Part shown: one piece after another, positions 37,430 through 49,300 of the stretch
Layout: the number at the start of each line of letters is the position of its first letter
Numbering within the stretch: position 1 is the first letter of the stretch
Source: Cokeromyces recurvatus
Taxonomy: Eukaryota; Mucoromycota; Mucoromycetes; Mucorales; Mucoraceae
Assembly: GCF_025118155.1 (NCBI RefSeq)
Contig: NW_026251415.1
Span: 248,001-312,000 of the forward strand
Direction of reading: 5' to 3'
DNA: 64,000 nucleotides
Made by a program: the position numbers and the translations under genes
Notes under the pieces: generated by a model
Databases searched by the model: none
Seen by the model: only the letters and a program-made list of their open reading frames with translations
What the model was told of the DNA's origin: nothing

Positions 37430-38013
37430 AGGACGAGTAGGTCCCAGGTTTGTCATTCTGTAAAGTACAAAGCCGTCTAGGTCTTCTTTTCCCTGTTGTC
37501 TCCATTTTTGTGTAGTATGATAATTTAAGTTAGCAGCCATGGCAGCCTCTTTAGGTTTCATACCTTTCTGTTTCAAGAAAAAGAAATACATTTATCGATC
37601 CTTGGCTGTGTATCTACTGTATTCAGTTTCTCTTTCTTTCTTAGGGCTCACTTTAGTCATATTTAAGTCAGGTTCCTCGACTAACTATAAATCAAAATCA
37701 GAGTCATTCTTAACCATCTTCTTCAGATCTTTTATTTATTTTTTAAGCGAAACGAAGGAGCTTCATCGTATTGAGTAGCTTCATTCCTTCTATCATCAAA
37801 GATACTTCCTCTTCCATCTTTATGGTAAAAAGGCATTTCAGAGTCCATTGCTAAGTTTGAAATTGTAGAAAGAAGAAAAGTGTTTAGATTTTGATCAACT
37901 CGTCGATTTGGAAAAAGTGACCAATTGACCAATTGGTCTTCAAAAAGCTGATCAATTGAGTTCAAAAACTTGACCGATTTTTTTTTTTTTGGTGAAGTGA
38001 CCGAATACTGCAT
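37430..38013 (-). pseudogene. Broken transposase-like ORF (N-terminal helix-turn-helix part)
   Basis: On the minus strand a 93-codon open frame (38013-37732) runs on, past several stops and at least one frame change, into a protein-like stretch. This reads KKMVKNDSDFDL, stop, LVEEPDLNMTKVSPKKER, then YSRYTAKDR, stop, MYFFFLKQKGMKPKEAAMAA and NLNYHTTQKWRQQ to a stop near 37430. The segment KGMKPKEAAMAANLNYHTTQKW has the layout of the helix-turn-helix head seen in DDE-type transposases common in Mucorales (GLKPKEAA..NINxRTAQxW). No DDE catalytic domain follows, so this is a dead fragment. No terminal inverted repeats were found. Its composition is less AT-rich than the flanks. Confidence 0.55.
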
Positions 38014-38070
38014 TGTTCTAGCTGCTTACTTTACGCCAAGCATATTCATCATATACAAAAAGTATTCATC

Positions 38071-38102
<32 letters not shown>

Positions 38103-38460
38103 TTTCTTTTTTCCTTTCTTTTCTTTTCTTTTCCTTTTTCAAAGAAATGAATAAAGTTTCTTTGAACTAATAAAGTATGTAAAATTCATCTTTGAAATTG
38201 TAAGAAAATAAAAAAAAAAGAATTTATACACTTGTTTGCAAATATCCACACATTAATAACTAAAGGAGTAAACAACATTTATACATGCGTGTGTAAAAAA
38301 AGATGAAATAAAGTTTAATACGTTCTCCTTAAAAAAAAAAGGAGAAAAAAGTACTTTTTCTTATCTTTTTTATCTTTTCTTTTCCTTTTCTTTTCTTTTC
38401 TTTTCTTCACAAATGTTGCCTTTTTTTTTCTTTTTTTTTCCCTAAAGTTAGAGAAAGTCA
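38014..38460. other. Low-complexity spacer with pyrimidine repeats
   Basis: Contains an imperfect (TTTTTC)n tract at 38071-38143, a second one at about 38370-38405, and a small hairpin TCTCCTT(A)nAGGAGA at 38325-38345. No gene. Confidence 0.6.
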
Positions 38461-39400
38461 GGGTTATGAAGTGTGCTCAAGTCACATAGCTTGGCTTACT
38501 TGAGTTTGTAGAACTGTCCGTTTATAACATGGCTAAAGGAGAGGGCCTAGACTCTCTTTTGGTTACTACATGCATATCCGCCTTCACCTTGGGTTATTGC
38601 AACCTTAGATAATTGATGGGACCTTATCGAATTTTGACTGCTCAAGTTTGATTTATTTCCAAAGGAGGAGGGAAATAAAAAGGATACTTGGGGTTGGAAA
38701 TTGTAAACCTGTTCCTTTTTTAGGGAGATTAGCGTACTCTTTGTCTGCACCATTGAAAGGGCTTATCTCAAGGTTTAGTTTTTCTGTTTTTCTTTTTGGA
38801 GGTTTTTCCTTCTTTTTATTTTTATCTAGTTGCTGTTTATAAAATAAAAATAGATAAGGATGCACAGCTTACGTTTCTGACCGTGGTTTTTTCATCTATT
38901 TATTTAGTTGAAGAATCCCAACTTGTATTTACTGTTAAGTCAAAAGTAGATGCTAGGGGTCAAAGAAGGGACATTCTCAGGTAAACAATAGTCAGGTCGT
39001 GCACTTTATATATCTGGATTCCTTCCACTTCGCCACGCTACAGGTCAGAATGTTTAGCCCGGCTTCCAATGAAACTTACATCCAACTGTATTTTTTATTG
39101 GGGTAGGAAGTGAGGAATCCTATCTTTTTCTTCTAGCAAGGCTTGGGCCAGGTTGGACTTTGCCAAGTGTCTACTAGTTGAAATTGGACGTTTATCTTTC
39201 AAGTAGAAGTTTAGAGGGAGAAGAAAAAATTACAGCCCGTATCAATTTGTGTATGGGTTGTAATATTATTTTTGGGATTAGATATGCTTTCACCTTCTCG
39301 TGGTTAATCCTGTTAGTATCAAGTCTCTTCTACTAAAGAGATTTGAGAACTAAGAAAAGCATCTTTTTTTTTATAAAATATTAATAAAAATGAAAAAGAA
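38461..39400. other. Higher-complexity patch, possible mobile-element debris
   Basis: This 0.9-kb block has fewer homopolymers and more GC than the surrounding DNA. On the minus strand two overlapping frames read protein-like: SPFNGADKEYANLPKKGTGL then QFPTPS (38753-38690), and SSFGNKSNLSSQNSIRSHQL to SKVAITQGEGGYACSNQK (38668-38550). These could be one ORF with a frameshift. I do not recognise the family. Together with the nearby transposase fragment it suggests an old insertion. Confidence 0.35.
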
Positions 39401-39962
39401 GTTTTTATAAAAAAACGTATTATAACAACCCTGTAAATTAATTACTTCACTTTAAAAATCGGATATTAATAGCTGTTAAATTGTTTACCAAAATGATATG
39501 TATTCTTGTCTTGTCTATAATATCTTACAAACCATTATATTTATTAGTATATAGTCTCAATCAAGGACACTGTATTAACTTTGTCTTGGCAAGGAATTGA
39601 TAAATGAAGGAGAGTTCATCTTATAAAGAGAGAATAACAATTTGTCTTTCTCCTTAATCCTCTGCCATCTCTATAAGCTCATTCTATATCACTTTTATTG
39701 ACTATAAGCTATTTCCTGCTCAATAAACTTATGGTAACTGTCGCTTGATAATCCTGGGACAATTGCTTCAACAAGTAAACATGATGTAATATGATATATA
39801 TTTTATTTGTCTCCAAAAAAAAGAAAAGTTAACTATATGTGTATACCTGGATTCACTTCTGTTGGATTTAATCACCTCAATAAGAATCTACTCAGGCTTT
39901 CTAAATATTTCCCTTGTACATTGATGTATATGTATGTGTATGTTTTCCCTTTTGTCCCTGAG

Positions 39963-40003
<41 letters not shown>

Positions 40004-41394
40004 CGTACTTAATACTACAAGTTAGACTGGTTTAAAGGGATTTTATTAGTGTTTAAAAACATTCTTGTTTAATTGGGGTATTATTAAAAATAAGAAACTT
40101 CCCACCCTGGATATCTAACTTTATCTAAATATATATGCATACATATACAAAACTATAGGGAATGGAGATAAGACCATGCCTCGTTCCTTTTCTCTCTTCC
40201 CAGTATAAAATGATTCTATTTATCATTATTATTATCTAATTTTGATACACGTATTATAAAAGAGTAACTAATAAATTGGTAAAGCTCTTTAGACAGATAC
40301 TTTGAGTATTAAACGTTGGTGACACGCATACATCATCATTGTGAAAAAAAAAGAAAAAAAAATGCAGAGTTTTTATTTACAAATGGAAGAATTTACTATT
40401 ATAGAGTCATTCCATGTATATCATCCTTCCCAATCTAGTGTTAATGATTTGAATCAGGGAATAAAGCATACCTTTATTAGGGAAGAAAAACAAAAAATAA
40501 AAGGAAAATATCAGTAAAATAAGAAATAAAATAAAGATTATATACAAATAAAGTGAGAATGATTAGATTTGATGGGTACTTTGTATAAGTAATATTGACA
40601 TGCTGTTATTCCATCTTTACACATTGGTGTTACAGTATTTCATGATAATTACTATTTCGAGTGGCCTGTTGTAGAATGTGAATTATACTGATAGGGATTT
40701 TCATACTAAATCAATTATTATAAGTTTTGCAGATTTACTTTATATCTTATTGTTAGCCCAGCCTAAACTTTGTTTAAAGATATATTAAACAAACAAAAAA
40801 AGTCAGGAGTTATTTCTTCGAACGTTATAATAATATACAGATATATGAGACTTATTGTAAGTTTATTTATATTTATATTTTTCGTTATTATTATGTAAAA
40901 AAATGTCATCTTCATTACAAATTAGAACAAAGCTTGACCTTAGCTTGTGTTCAAATTGTGCATATATGAAAGCATCTGATAAAAGTTACAAAATAATATA
41001 AATTGCATAATAAAAAAAATAAATAAATAATGGAAGCGGGTAGCAGCAAAATTAAAAAAATAAAAAAAAAAATGGTATACTTATTAATCATTCTATCTTG
41101 CATATAATGAAATATCTATCATAAATAATTTCAACTAAATCCTATATTTTTTTTTTATTTTTTTCAATTATAGGCCAAGAATCTTAATGAAGGTTAGCTT
41201 ATAAAATTTGGAAACAAATAGAAGGAGGAAAGGGGGAGAGAGAGAGGGAGACAGAGAGAGGAGAAGGAATAAATATTATGTCAATGCATGTAATACTTTA
41301 TATGGGAAAAAAAAGATATAAATATACATTTATATAAAGGAGAAGATAAAGAAGAAGAAAAAAGTCCCTTTTTCTTCTTCTTTTTTTCTTTCTT

Positions 41395-41431
<37 letters not shown>

Positions 41432-41450
41432 CATTTAAAATTATTATCAT
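39401..41450. other. Intergenic, candidate LTR-like segment, otherwise empty
   Basis: 39571-39780 holds, in order, TGTATTAAC, a TATA-like TTATAAAGAG, a CAATAAA signal and an ending CAAGTAAACA, an arrangement that could be a solo LTR, but no target-site duplication or second copy is visible. The rest is AT-rich with a 43-nt T run at 39967-40003 and beyond, purine-rich GA repeats at 41221-41272 and a long T tract at 41399-41431 just before the next gene. Confidence 0.35.
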
Positions 41451-42977
41451 ATGAAAAAATTATTTAATTTTTCTTCTACTTCAGCAAACTATGGGATGAG
41501 CAAAGAACGCTTAACTCCTTTATATCGTTCATTAACTCAAGATAGTCAATATACGAATGACGATTCACCTATAACAAAATTAGTATGCAAATTATTAGGT
41601 ACATTTATATTCATAATAATGACAATAAATGATATACATATATAAACCTCTAAAACCAAATACAACTTGTTTAAATATTTATATATAAAGGTTTACCTAG
41701 TCCAGCAGTAAGACCTCGGTTACGGCATAAATCACGATCAACGACATCAATCACCAAAAGTTCAGTTATTTCTTCATATCAAAATACAACTTTAATAGAC
41801 TCTAATACTTCCGAAGAAAAAGCTGTACGAAAGCCATCAGCTATCACCATTGTGACACCGTCATGTACAGCAGCATCGTCCATTATCATGGACTGGGACC
41901 AGATTGAAGTATCAACCACTAATAAAGAAAAAGACGATACAAGCTCAATTTCTTCCAGTTTATCATCTACAAGTTATATTTCAACTGTAAATAGTTCAAT
42001 CTATTTTATTGATAGTTCGAATAATAAATGCATATCACCTGCGGTAGATGCGCTTGTTACAGCTAGTTTGATTCCCACAAAATATACAAAGTCAATTCTT
42101 GAATATATACCTTCAATAAAATTAATCCATCGAAAACAAGATACAGAACCTGTGTTAACTGAAGCAATAGCTGAACGAGTAAGCTCATCATGTCATGTTT
42201 GATTTATAATTTTTTTTGTCTGTAGTAATCATGTTTCTATAGATTCGACCGTATATTCCTAAAAGATATAAAATAGCAGAAAAATGGAATCTTCTATATA
42301 GTCTAGATCAGCATGGAGTTAGTCTTACCACATTATATTCACTTATGAAAAAATATGATGGACCTTGTGTTATAATTTTAAAAGATGCAGATGAACAAGT
42401 AATATATTCATATATAAATATATATATATACATATCTGTATATACTTTATACATATACATTTCATGAGATTGATTGTCATAATAATTGCATGTCTAGATA
42501 TTCGGTGCATATTTAAGTAATACACTTTCTTTACAAAATTACTATTATGGAACTGGTGAATGGTAAACGTATATTTATACATACATACATAACATGATTT
42601 AGGTAATACTTAAACCTTTTTTTTTTCCTTTCCCCTTTTCCCTTTTTCCCCCCCCCCAAACCCCATTTAGTTTTTTATGGAAATTAAATGGAGAGACAAT
42701 TAAAGTTTTTCCATGGACAGGAAAAAATGATTACATGATCCTGTCAGATTCTGATTTCATAGCTATAGGTGGAGGGTATGAATAAGTTATACGTTAAATT
42801 CCAGTTTCTTTATAAACGAATTTTTATTATATTAGGGATGGTACATTTGGATTATGGTTAAACTCAGAGCTCGAGAAAGGTTATAGTAATACGTGCCCTA
42901 CTTTTGATAATGAAATTTTATCTCTTAGACATGAATTTCGATGTCTAGAATTGGAAGCTTGGGGATTGTACATATAA
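41451..42977 (+). CDS. TLDc-domain protein (Oxr1-like)
   Basis: Six exons (41451-41598, 41691-42178, 42243-42398, 42498-42562, 42671-42775, 42836-42977) give 367 residues. The C-terminal ~165 residues form a TLDc domain: WNLLYSLDQHGVSLTTLYSL, CVIILKDADEQIFGAYLSN, YYYGTGECFLWKLNG, ILSDSDFIAIGGGDGTFGLWL, then NTCPTFDNEILS and the end CLELEAWGL, all typical. TLDc proteins (OXR1, Rtc5, NCOA7) are linked to oxidative-stress resistance and to binding or disassembly of the V-ATPase. The N-terminal half is Ser/Thr-rich and probably disordered. A long T tract precedes the start codon. It converges on the pyruvate dehydrogenase gene, 1 kb away. Confidence 0.92.
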
Positions 42978-43468
42978 AGTATACCCTTTATCACTTTTGT
43001 GTATGTGTACGTGTGTAAATATAAATATTATATTCATTTATAATATTCAACATTAAAATCAAGTTTGTAAAATATTTATATGTATATATAGAATCAAAAA
43101 AAGAAGTTTTATGTACGTTTACGCAAAATGATATTCTACTAATTTTATATACATAATTACCTTTTTATTATTATTCAATATATTTGCATTCTATCTTATT
43201 TTAACGGTCAGCTTATAAAGTCATTATATTAATGATATATTATTTATTTATTTCTGCATGTGTAATAATAATCATGAATTATCATAGTTAATATTCAATG
43301 ACTTTTTAATACTGAAGAGTATGATTATTTATCGTAAATGTATAAATCAAGTCTTTTGTGTATGTCTGTGTATTTATTTATTGAATATATTGTCTTTGTT
43401 CTTCTTGATTATTAAGAAAATACTCTAAACTTAAGATAGTCGTTAGAAGTGATATATCATGGTCATAA

Positions 43469-43507
<39 letters not shown>

Positions 43508-44028
43508 CTTAAAATGTACAATTTTAATTTAAACTGGACCACACATGTATATGATTGATTACATAATTTTTTTTATACCACTATTTGGGCGCCCCAAACA
43601 GATATCAGTTTAAAGTAGTTTTAGTAACCTTTTTGACACTAATGCAAATTTGAAAAGACAGTTTAAAAATGGAAGGAGGGGGGGGAGAAGAGGGAAGGTT
43701 CATGATTTATTGTAGATTACCAAGTAACTAGTAATTCATATCTATAATTAAGAATCCTTTTTTTTTGTGGTTATTATAGAATTTAGTCACTTTTAGTATC
43801 CATAAAATGGTTATTTTTTTAAGAGTTTTTTCTTTTATTGTTATGAAGCAAAAAAAAATATTAACAAAATGAAAGCAATACAAAATAAAACAATTTTTAA
43901 ATACTTTCGTACGCCTCCTTTTCTTTTTTGGTAAAAGTATCATTATTTTTATCTATATATAGCCTGAGGATTTCAGTGTGTATATTTAAATATGTATATA
44001 CATATATGTATATATAAGGAAGAGTCAT
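42978..44028. other. Intergenic between convergent genes
   Basis: The shared 3' region of the TLDc gene and PDA1. It has a T run at 43470-43502 and a perfect small hairpin TTTGGG-CGC-CCCAAA at 43584-43598. No coding signal. Confidence 0.6.
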
Positions 44029-45443
44029 TTAGTAATGGTAAATTTCGTTGGGTTCACGTCCACGAACTGAAGAAGGTTCAGAACCAGGAATATAAATATC
44101 AGTAAAGAATTCAGATGTAGATGGCTCAGGGGCTGCTTCTGCCTTCTTAAGTGCATCATCGACCAACTTACGTGCTTCCTTATCAATATTCTTGAGATCA
44201 GCTTCAGTAGCCAATCCATGTTCAATCAAGACATGCTTCATACCCATAATAGGATCAGAAGTAGAACGCATATGTTGAATTTCTTCACGTGTTCGGTATG
44301 TGGTGCCAGGATCAGACATAGAATGACCACCATAACGATAGGTAGACATTTCCATGACAAGGGGACCCTTTCCAGATGTTGTCCATTCCTTAGCATATTG
44401 ACAAGCTTTATAAACTGAAAGAACATCCATGCCGTTCACCTTAAGGCCAGGGATATAATCACCACGTTTATAATATTCAGTGGATGCAGATGATCGATTA
44501 GCAGAGGTACCCATACCATATTTATTGTTTTCACAGACAAAGACACATGGGAGATCCCAAAGCTTAGCCATATTATAGGCTTCAAATACTTGACCTTGAT
44601 TGGATGCACCATCACCATAAAGTGCAAAAGTGACTGAAGGGTTTTCAAGGTACTTTTGTGCAAAAGCAACACCAGCTCCTAAGGGTACTTGTGCGCCAAC
44701 AATACCATTACCACCATAAAATGAGGGAGCAAACATGTGCATAGAACCACCTTTACCCTTTGAAATACCAGTACTACGACCCATTAACTCGGCTAAAATA
44801 CTTTCAACTGATCCACCACGAAGATAAGTAAAACCATGGCATCGATAAGCAGTAATGACATGATCATTTTGAGTGATGGCAGCTTCCATACCAACAGAAA
44901 CAGCTTCCTAAGAAATCCAAAAAAAAAAACAATTTAGTCTCCGAACGCAAACTTGTGACATCAAACGCGGGGTTCATTTACCCAGCATCCCCCGCGTTTG
45001 CCCGCTGCAATCCTTTTCCTCCCCACAAAAAAATAAAATAAAATAATTTTTTTTCTTTATTATACCTGTCCATTACATAAATGACAGAAACCACGAATTT
45101 TCTTGGCCTTGTAAAGACCATCAGCTGCTGTCTCCATACGTCTCATAGTAGCCATCTTAGTATACATATCAATTAATTGATCCTTAGTAATTTCAACTTC
45201 AAGACCGGGTTTCTCACAATTATAAGTTTCGAAAGAAGACTCAGGTAATGCAATTGTCAACTTTTCCTCCGAAAAACGAGGCATACTAGTAGACATAGCA
45301 CGCTACAATATATAAATGATTTAATTATCTTCTCTAAAGCATATTTGATTTCTTTCTTGTGGAGGTTTTTTTTTTATTTTTACCATGGGATTTATAGCGA
45401 CCATACGCTTAGTAGCAAATAATCGAGATGCTGAACGAAGCAT
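44029..45443 (-). CDS. PDA1: Pyruvate dehydrogenase E1 component, alpha subunit
   Basis: Three exons (45443-45384, 45302-45066, 44907-44029) give 391 residues. The first exon encodes a mitochondrial presequence ([16 protein letters not shown]). The enzyme decarboxylates pyruvate with thiamine diphosphate in the mitochondrial matrix. Seen: [33 protein letters not shown], the thiamine-diphosphate/Mg motif from GDGASNQG (residue 197) to [10 protein letters not shown], and the conserved phosphorylation loop [15 protein letters not shown] with Ser295 and Ser297, so control by PDH kinase is likely. The C-terminus ends [13 protein letters not shown]-richer intron lies at 44908-45065. It is divergent from MOT1, with 867 bp between starts. 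Confidence 0.97.
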
Positions 45444-45535
45444 TTTTGATGATTAAAGAGGAAAAAAAAAGAAAGAAAAGAAAAAAAAAGAAAAATAAAA
45501 TAAAATAAACAAAAAGGCTTTTTCAAGTTTTTTTT

Positions 45536-45588
<53 letters not shown>

Positions 45589-46180
45589 TAAACAAGGTCC
45601 CGCAAGATTACTAGAATGTTTTTTTTGGGGAATAATCGGGAGAAAATAGTTTGATTGGCTAAAATAGAATGTTTTTCAGGAGGGTATACAGGGATTTGCT
45701 AATGAATACTAAAATTTGTGATAGGCTTTGTAGAAATTATTATCGCTTAGGACAAATTTTATGCTAAGTGACTTTGTGCTATCATATTTTATTTTTATTT
45801 TTATTTTTATTTATTTTGTTTTATTTTTATTTTCATTTTTTTTTTTTTTTTTTTTTTGATGGAGAAAAAAAATATAAAAAGCTTTTAACTTTTTACAAAA
45901 CCAGGTTTTAGCTGCTTGGATATCCTATTGTAAATTATTTAAAATAGGATACACCAGGTAAACATATGTATAAATATATGCAAAGCATTTTACATGAATA
46001 CAGTAATTTTATTACTGGTAAAAAGAGGCATATATCCTTTTATTTATCAATAACATGCAGAAGAAAAGTCTTCTAAAATCTAAAACTAAAAAAGCAAACT
46101 GAGTATGAACTTCACAAGAAATAAAAAATTTTAAAGCATATTTTCTAACTGTATATAAAATAATCATAATTAAAAAGCCT

Positions 46181-46219
<39 letters not shown>

Positions 46220-46310
46220 CTTATTTTTTTAATATAACTATATATATTCATATATATAAAAAAAACACACACACACATTTGCACATACTATAAGTTGAAC
46301 TGGTTATAAT
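45444..46310. other. Divergent promoter region of PDA1 and MOT1
   Basis: Contains a 48-nt T run (45538-45585), (TTTTA)n-like repeats near 45785-45835, another T run at 46184-46219 and a short (AC)n stretch at 46263-46277. No gene. Confidence 0.65.
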
Positions 46311-49300
46311 ATGGCCACAAGGTAATAAATTCATGTTAATCGTAATGCACAATTTATTTAAATTTTGTTTTACATTAGACTCGATCGGTTGGTTTTATTA
46401 TTAGACACCGGCTCAACAACTGCCGTTCGACGTACAGCTGCTCAACAGCTCGGTGAAATTCAAAAACAACACCCAGGAGAACTTTATAATCTTTTATCAA
46501 GAGTAATGGACCATTTTTTCTATATTCACTACATTACACTAACTTGTTACTTAGGTTGTTGTACATTTAAAAAGTAAAGCATGGGATACTCGTTGGGCTG
46601 CAGGTCAGGCATTAGAAGCAATAGCTGCTAATGTTCCTGTTTGGGATCCGCCCATCGATAGTCCTGATGCAATTGAAGATAACGATGTTGACCAACACAA
46701 ACTACAGTTTAACCAGTTTGATCTTGCATCCGTTCTTCAACATGGCAAGCTATTATTAGGTTCGGCTGGTAAAGAATATGATATTGATTTTTCAGATATG
46801 ACACCACAAGAACGATTGGAACTTCAGAGACGTAATTTAAAAGAACGTTTAGGTCTAGCAAGTCAATTTATGGATGGTAAAATAAATTATATTATTGATC
46901 AGCATCAACCATAGATTCTTACATTATATAATTTGTAGTTGATTTGGTAGAAGACGCTGATTTAGAAACAAAACACAACAAAAAGACTGTATCTAAAAGT
47001 CCTTCACCTTCACCATCTACTACTACCACTACTACCACTACCACTACCACTACTACTAATACTACTACTATTTCACCTGCTATTGCTGAAATCAATATGG
47101 CTGGGTTATCAGCTCGTGAACGAAACATGTTAAAACGTAAAATGAAATTAGAGTCAAAGATGAAGAATAAAAAAGAAAAGTAATGATTTCATTAAATTTT
47201 TTGCAACATGCTTAAAATTAATCTCCTTTTGTTGATAGAGTCCGTGTACTGGATTTGAAAGGCAAATCACCAAAATCTATTAAAGTAGAGAGTAAAGAAG
47301 GTAAATCGTGCTAAATCTATTCTTCAAAAAAAAAAAAAAAAATATGTGTTGTAAGCTAAATAGTTAATATTAGAATTCGAATTCACTGCTCAACCTCAAT
47401 CAGATAAATTTGTTGTAGAAGTAAAAAAACCTGTAAATGAAAATAATCCAGATGAGGTTCAAAGAGATTGGCCATTCAAAATGATTTGTGAGCATTTATG
47501 TTTAGATTTATTTGATCCTGCTTGGGAAATTCGTCATGGAGCTGGTATAGGTTTACGTAGTATTTTAAAGGCTCATGGTAACGGTGCTGGCAAAAGACGT
47601 AAGTTTTTGTTTTTGTAATACTACTTTCTTCTTGCAACATATTACTAAATTATTAGAGTATAGTGGTAAAGGATAAAAATAAAAATGATGAACTACATAA
47701 TGCATGGTTAGAGGATGTGGCAATTCGTTTACTATGTGTCTTTGCATTAGATCGATTTGCCGATTTTGTATCTGATCAAGTCGTTTGTCCTGTCCGTGAG
47801 ACATGTTCACAAACATTAGGCGTTGTATTGCAATATATGACACCCAATTCTGTACAAAAAGTTCATGAAAATTTATTAAAACTCATTAACCAAGATGATC
47901 CTGCTTTTGGCGGACGCTCGATTTGGGAAGTACGACATGCAGGTTTATTAGGACTCAAATATACAGTAGCCGTCAGAAAGGATTTAGTAGAACTGTTAGT
48001 AGAAGGTACTACAGGCGCTATCATTTTAGGTTTAAGAGATCATGATGACGATGTAAGAGCCGTCAGCGCTGCTACATTATTGCCTATTACAGCTGAATTT
48101 GTACGTATGAGTTCAAAGGATCGTATTCAGATTGTCATGTCAACTTTATGGGACTGTCTTATCGATCTAAAAGATGATCTAACAGCTTCTACTGGAGCTG
48201 TCATGGATCTAATCGCAAAGATGTTTGAACAGCCGGGTGTAATGGATATGGTTCGTGAACACTGCAGTTTATCAGAACTTGTACCCCGTCTTCATCCATT
48301 TTTTAGACATACCATTGCTAGTGTTCGCATGGCCGTTTTGAATACTTTACTAACATTTATTGACTGTGGTACAGCCTCTGAATGGATTGATGAACGCGTT
48401 TATCGTCTTACGTTTCAAAACTTGATTGTGGAAGAAAAGTTAGATATTATCGAAAAGACATTAGCAGTTTGGAAAGGTCTGACGATTAGTGGTAAAGTAG
48501 AAACAGCGCTTGTATTACAGGGAACACAAAATTGGCTTGGTAGTTGGTTTGAGATTACCATGACACCTATTGGCCAGCCACTTGACACTGCATCTTACTT
48601 TTATAAACCTCCTGGAGCTTTTGGTAATGGTGGAACATTAGCCAAAACAACGTCAGCGCCTATTATCGATAGAGCTAGTAAGAGGAATAAAAGGGCAAAT
48701 ACAAATGTGAATGTTGGGGATGCAGAAACTCTATCTAAGGACATAGATAGAGAAGATGGACACAATTTAGATGCAGGTATGATTGCTCAAGATTTCTCAT
48801 TGATTACTACCGAACAAGTGATGCGCTGTCGTGTTGCCTGTACAACTGCATTAGGTATGGCAATGAGCACCTGGCCGGACGATTCGATGGAAATGTCATA
48901 TCAGGAAGTTTTATTAAACCTCTTAACTTCTCAGTGGGCGCTTAAACGACAATTAGGAGCAATGGCAGTCGAAGAATGGGCTAAAGCTGTCTTAAAAGCC
49001 CGTTACAATGTTGATCGTATCAGTCATGCTCCTCCAGATGCTATCTTAGCCACAACTCATAACTTCCCTAAATCACTCTCAAACGCCATGATTGCCAACT
49101 TGGAGAATGCTGCATCTAACACAACTGCGTTTTATTTTGAGCTTGTTCATGTCTTAAAACGTATTCGAAATGAATGTCAAAATCTTATGAATGCGTTCAA
49201 TATTGAAGCAAAAGTACCAATCGAACATATTCCTACTCTTCCAATTTTAGTGCCTGGAGAGGGGCTACCAGAACAAGGACCATTATTTACAATTGAAACT

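Noticed and set aside
43584..43598. Palindrome TTTGGG-CGC-CCCAAA
   Set aside because: A single short palindrome; no partner repeat, so no support for an element end or an operator.
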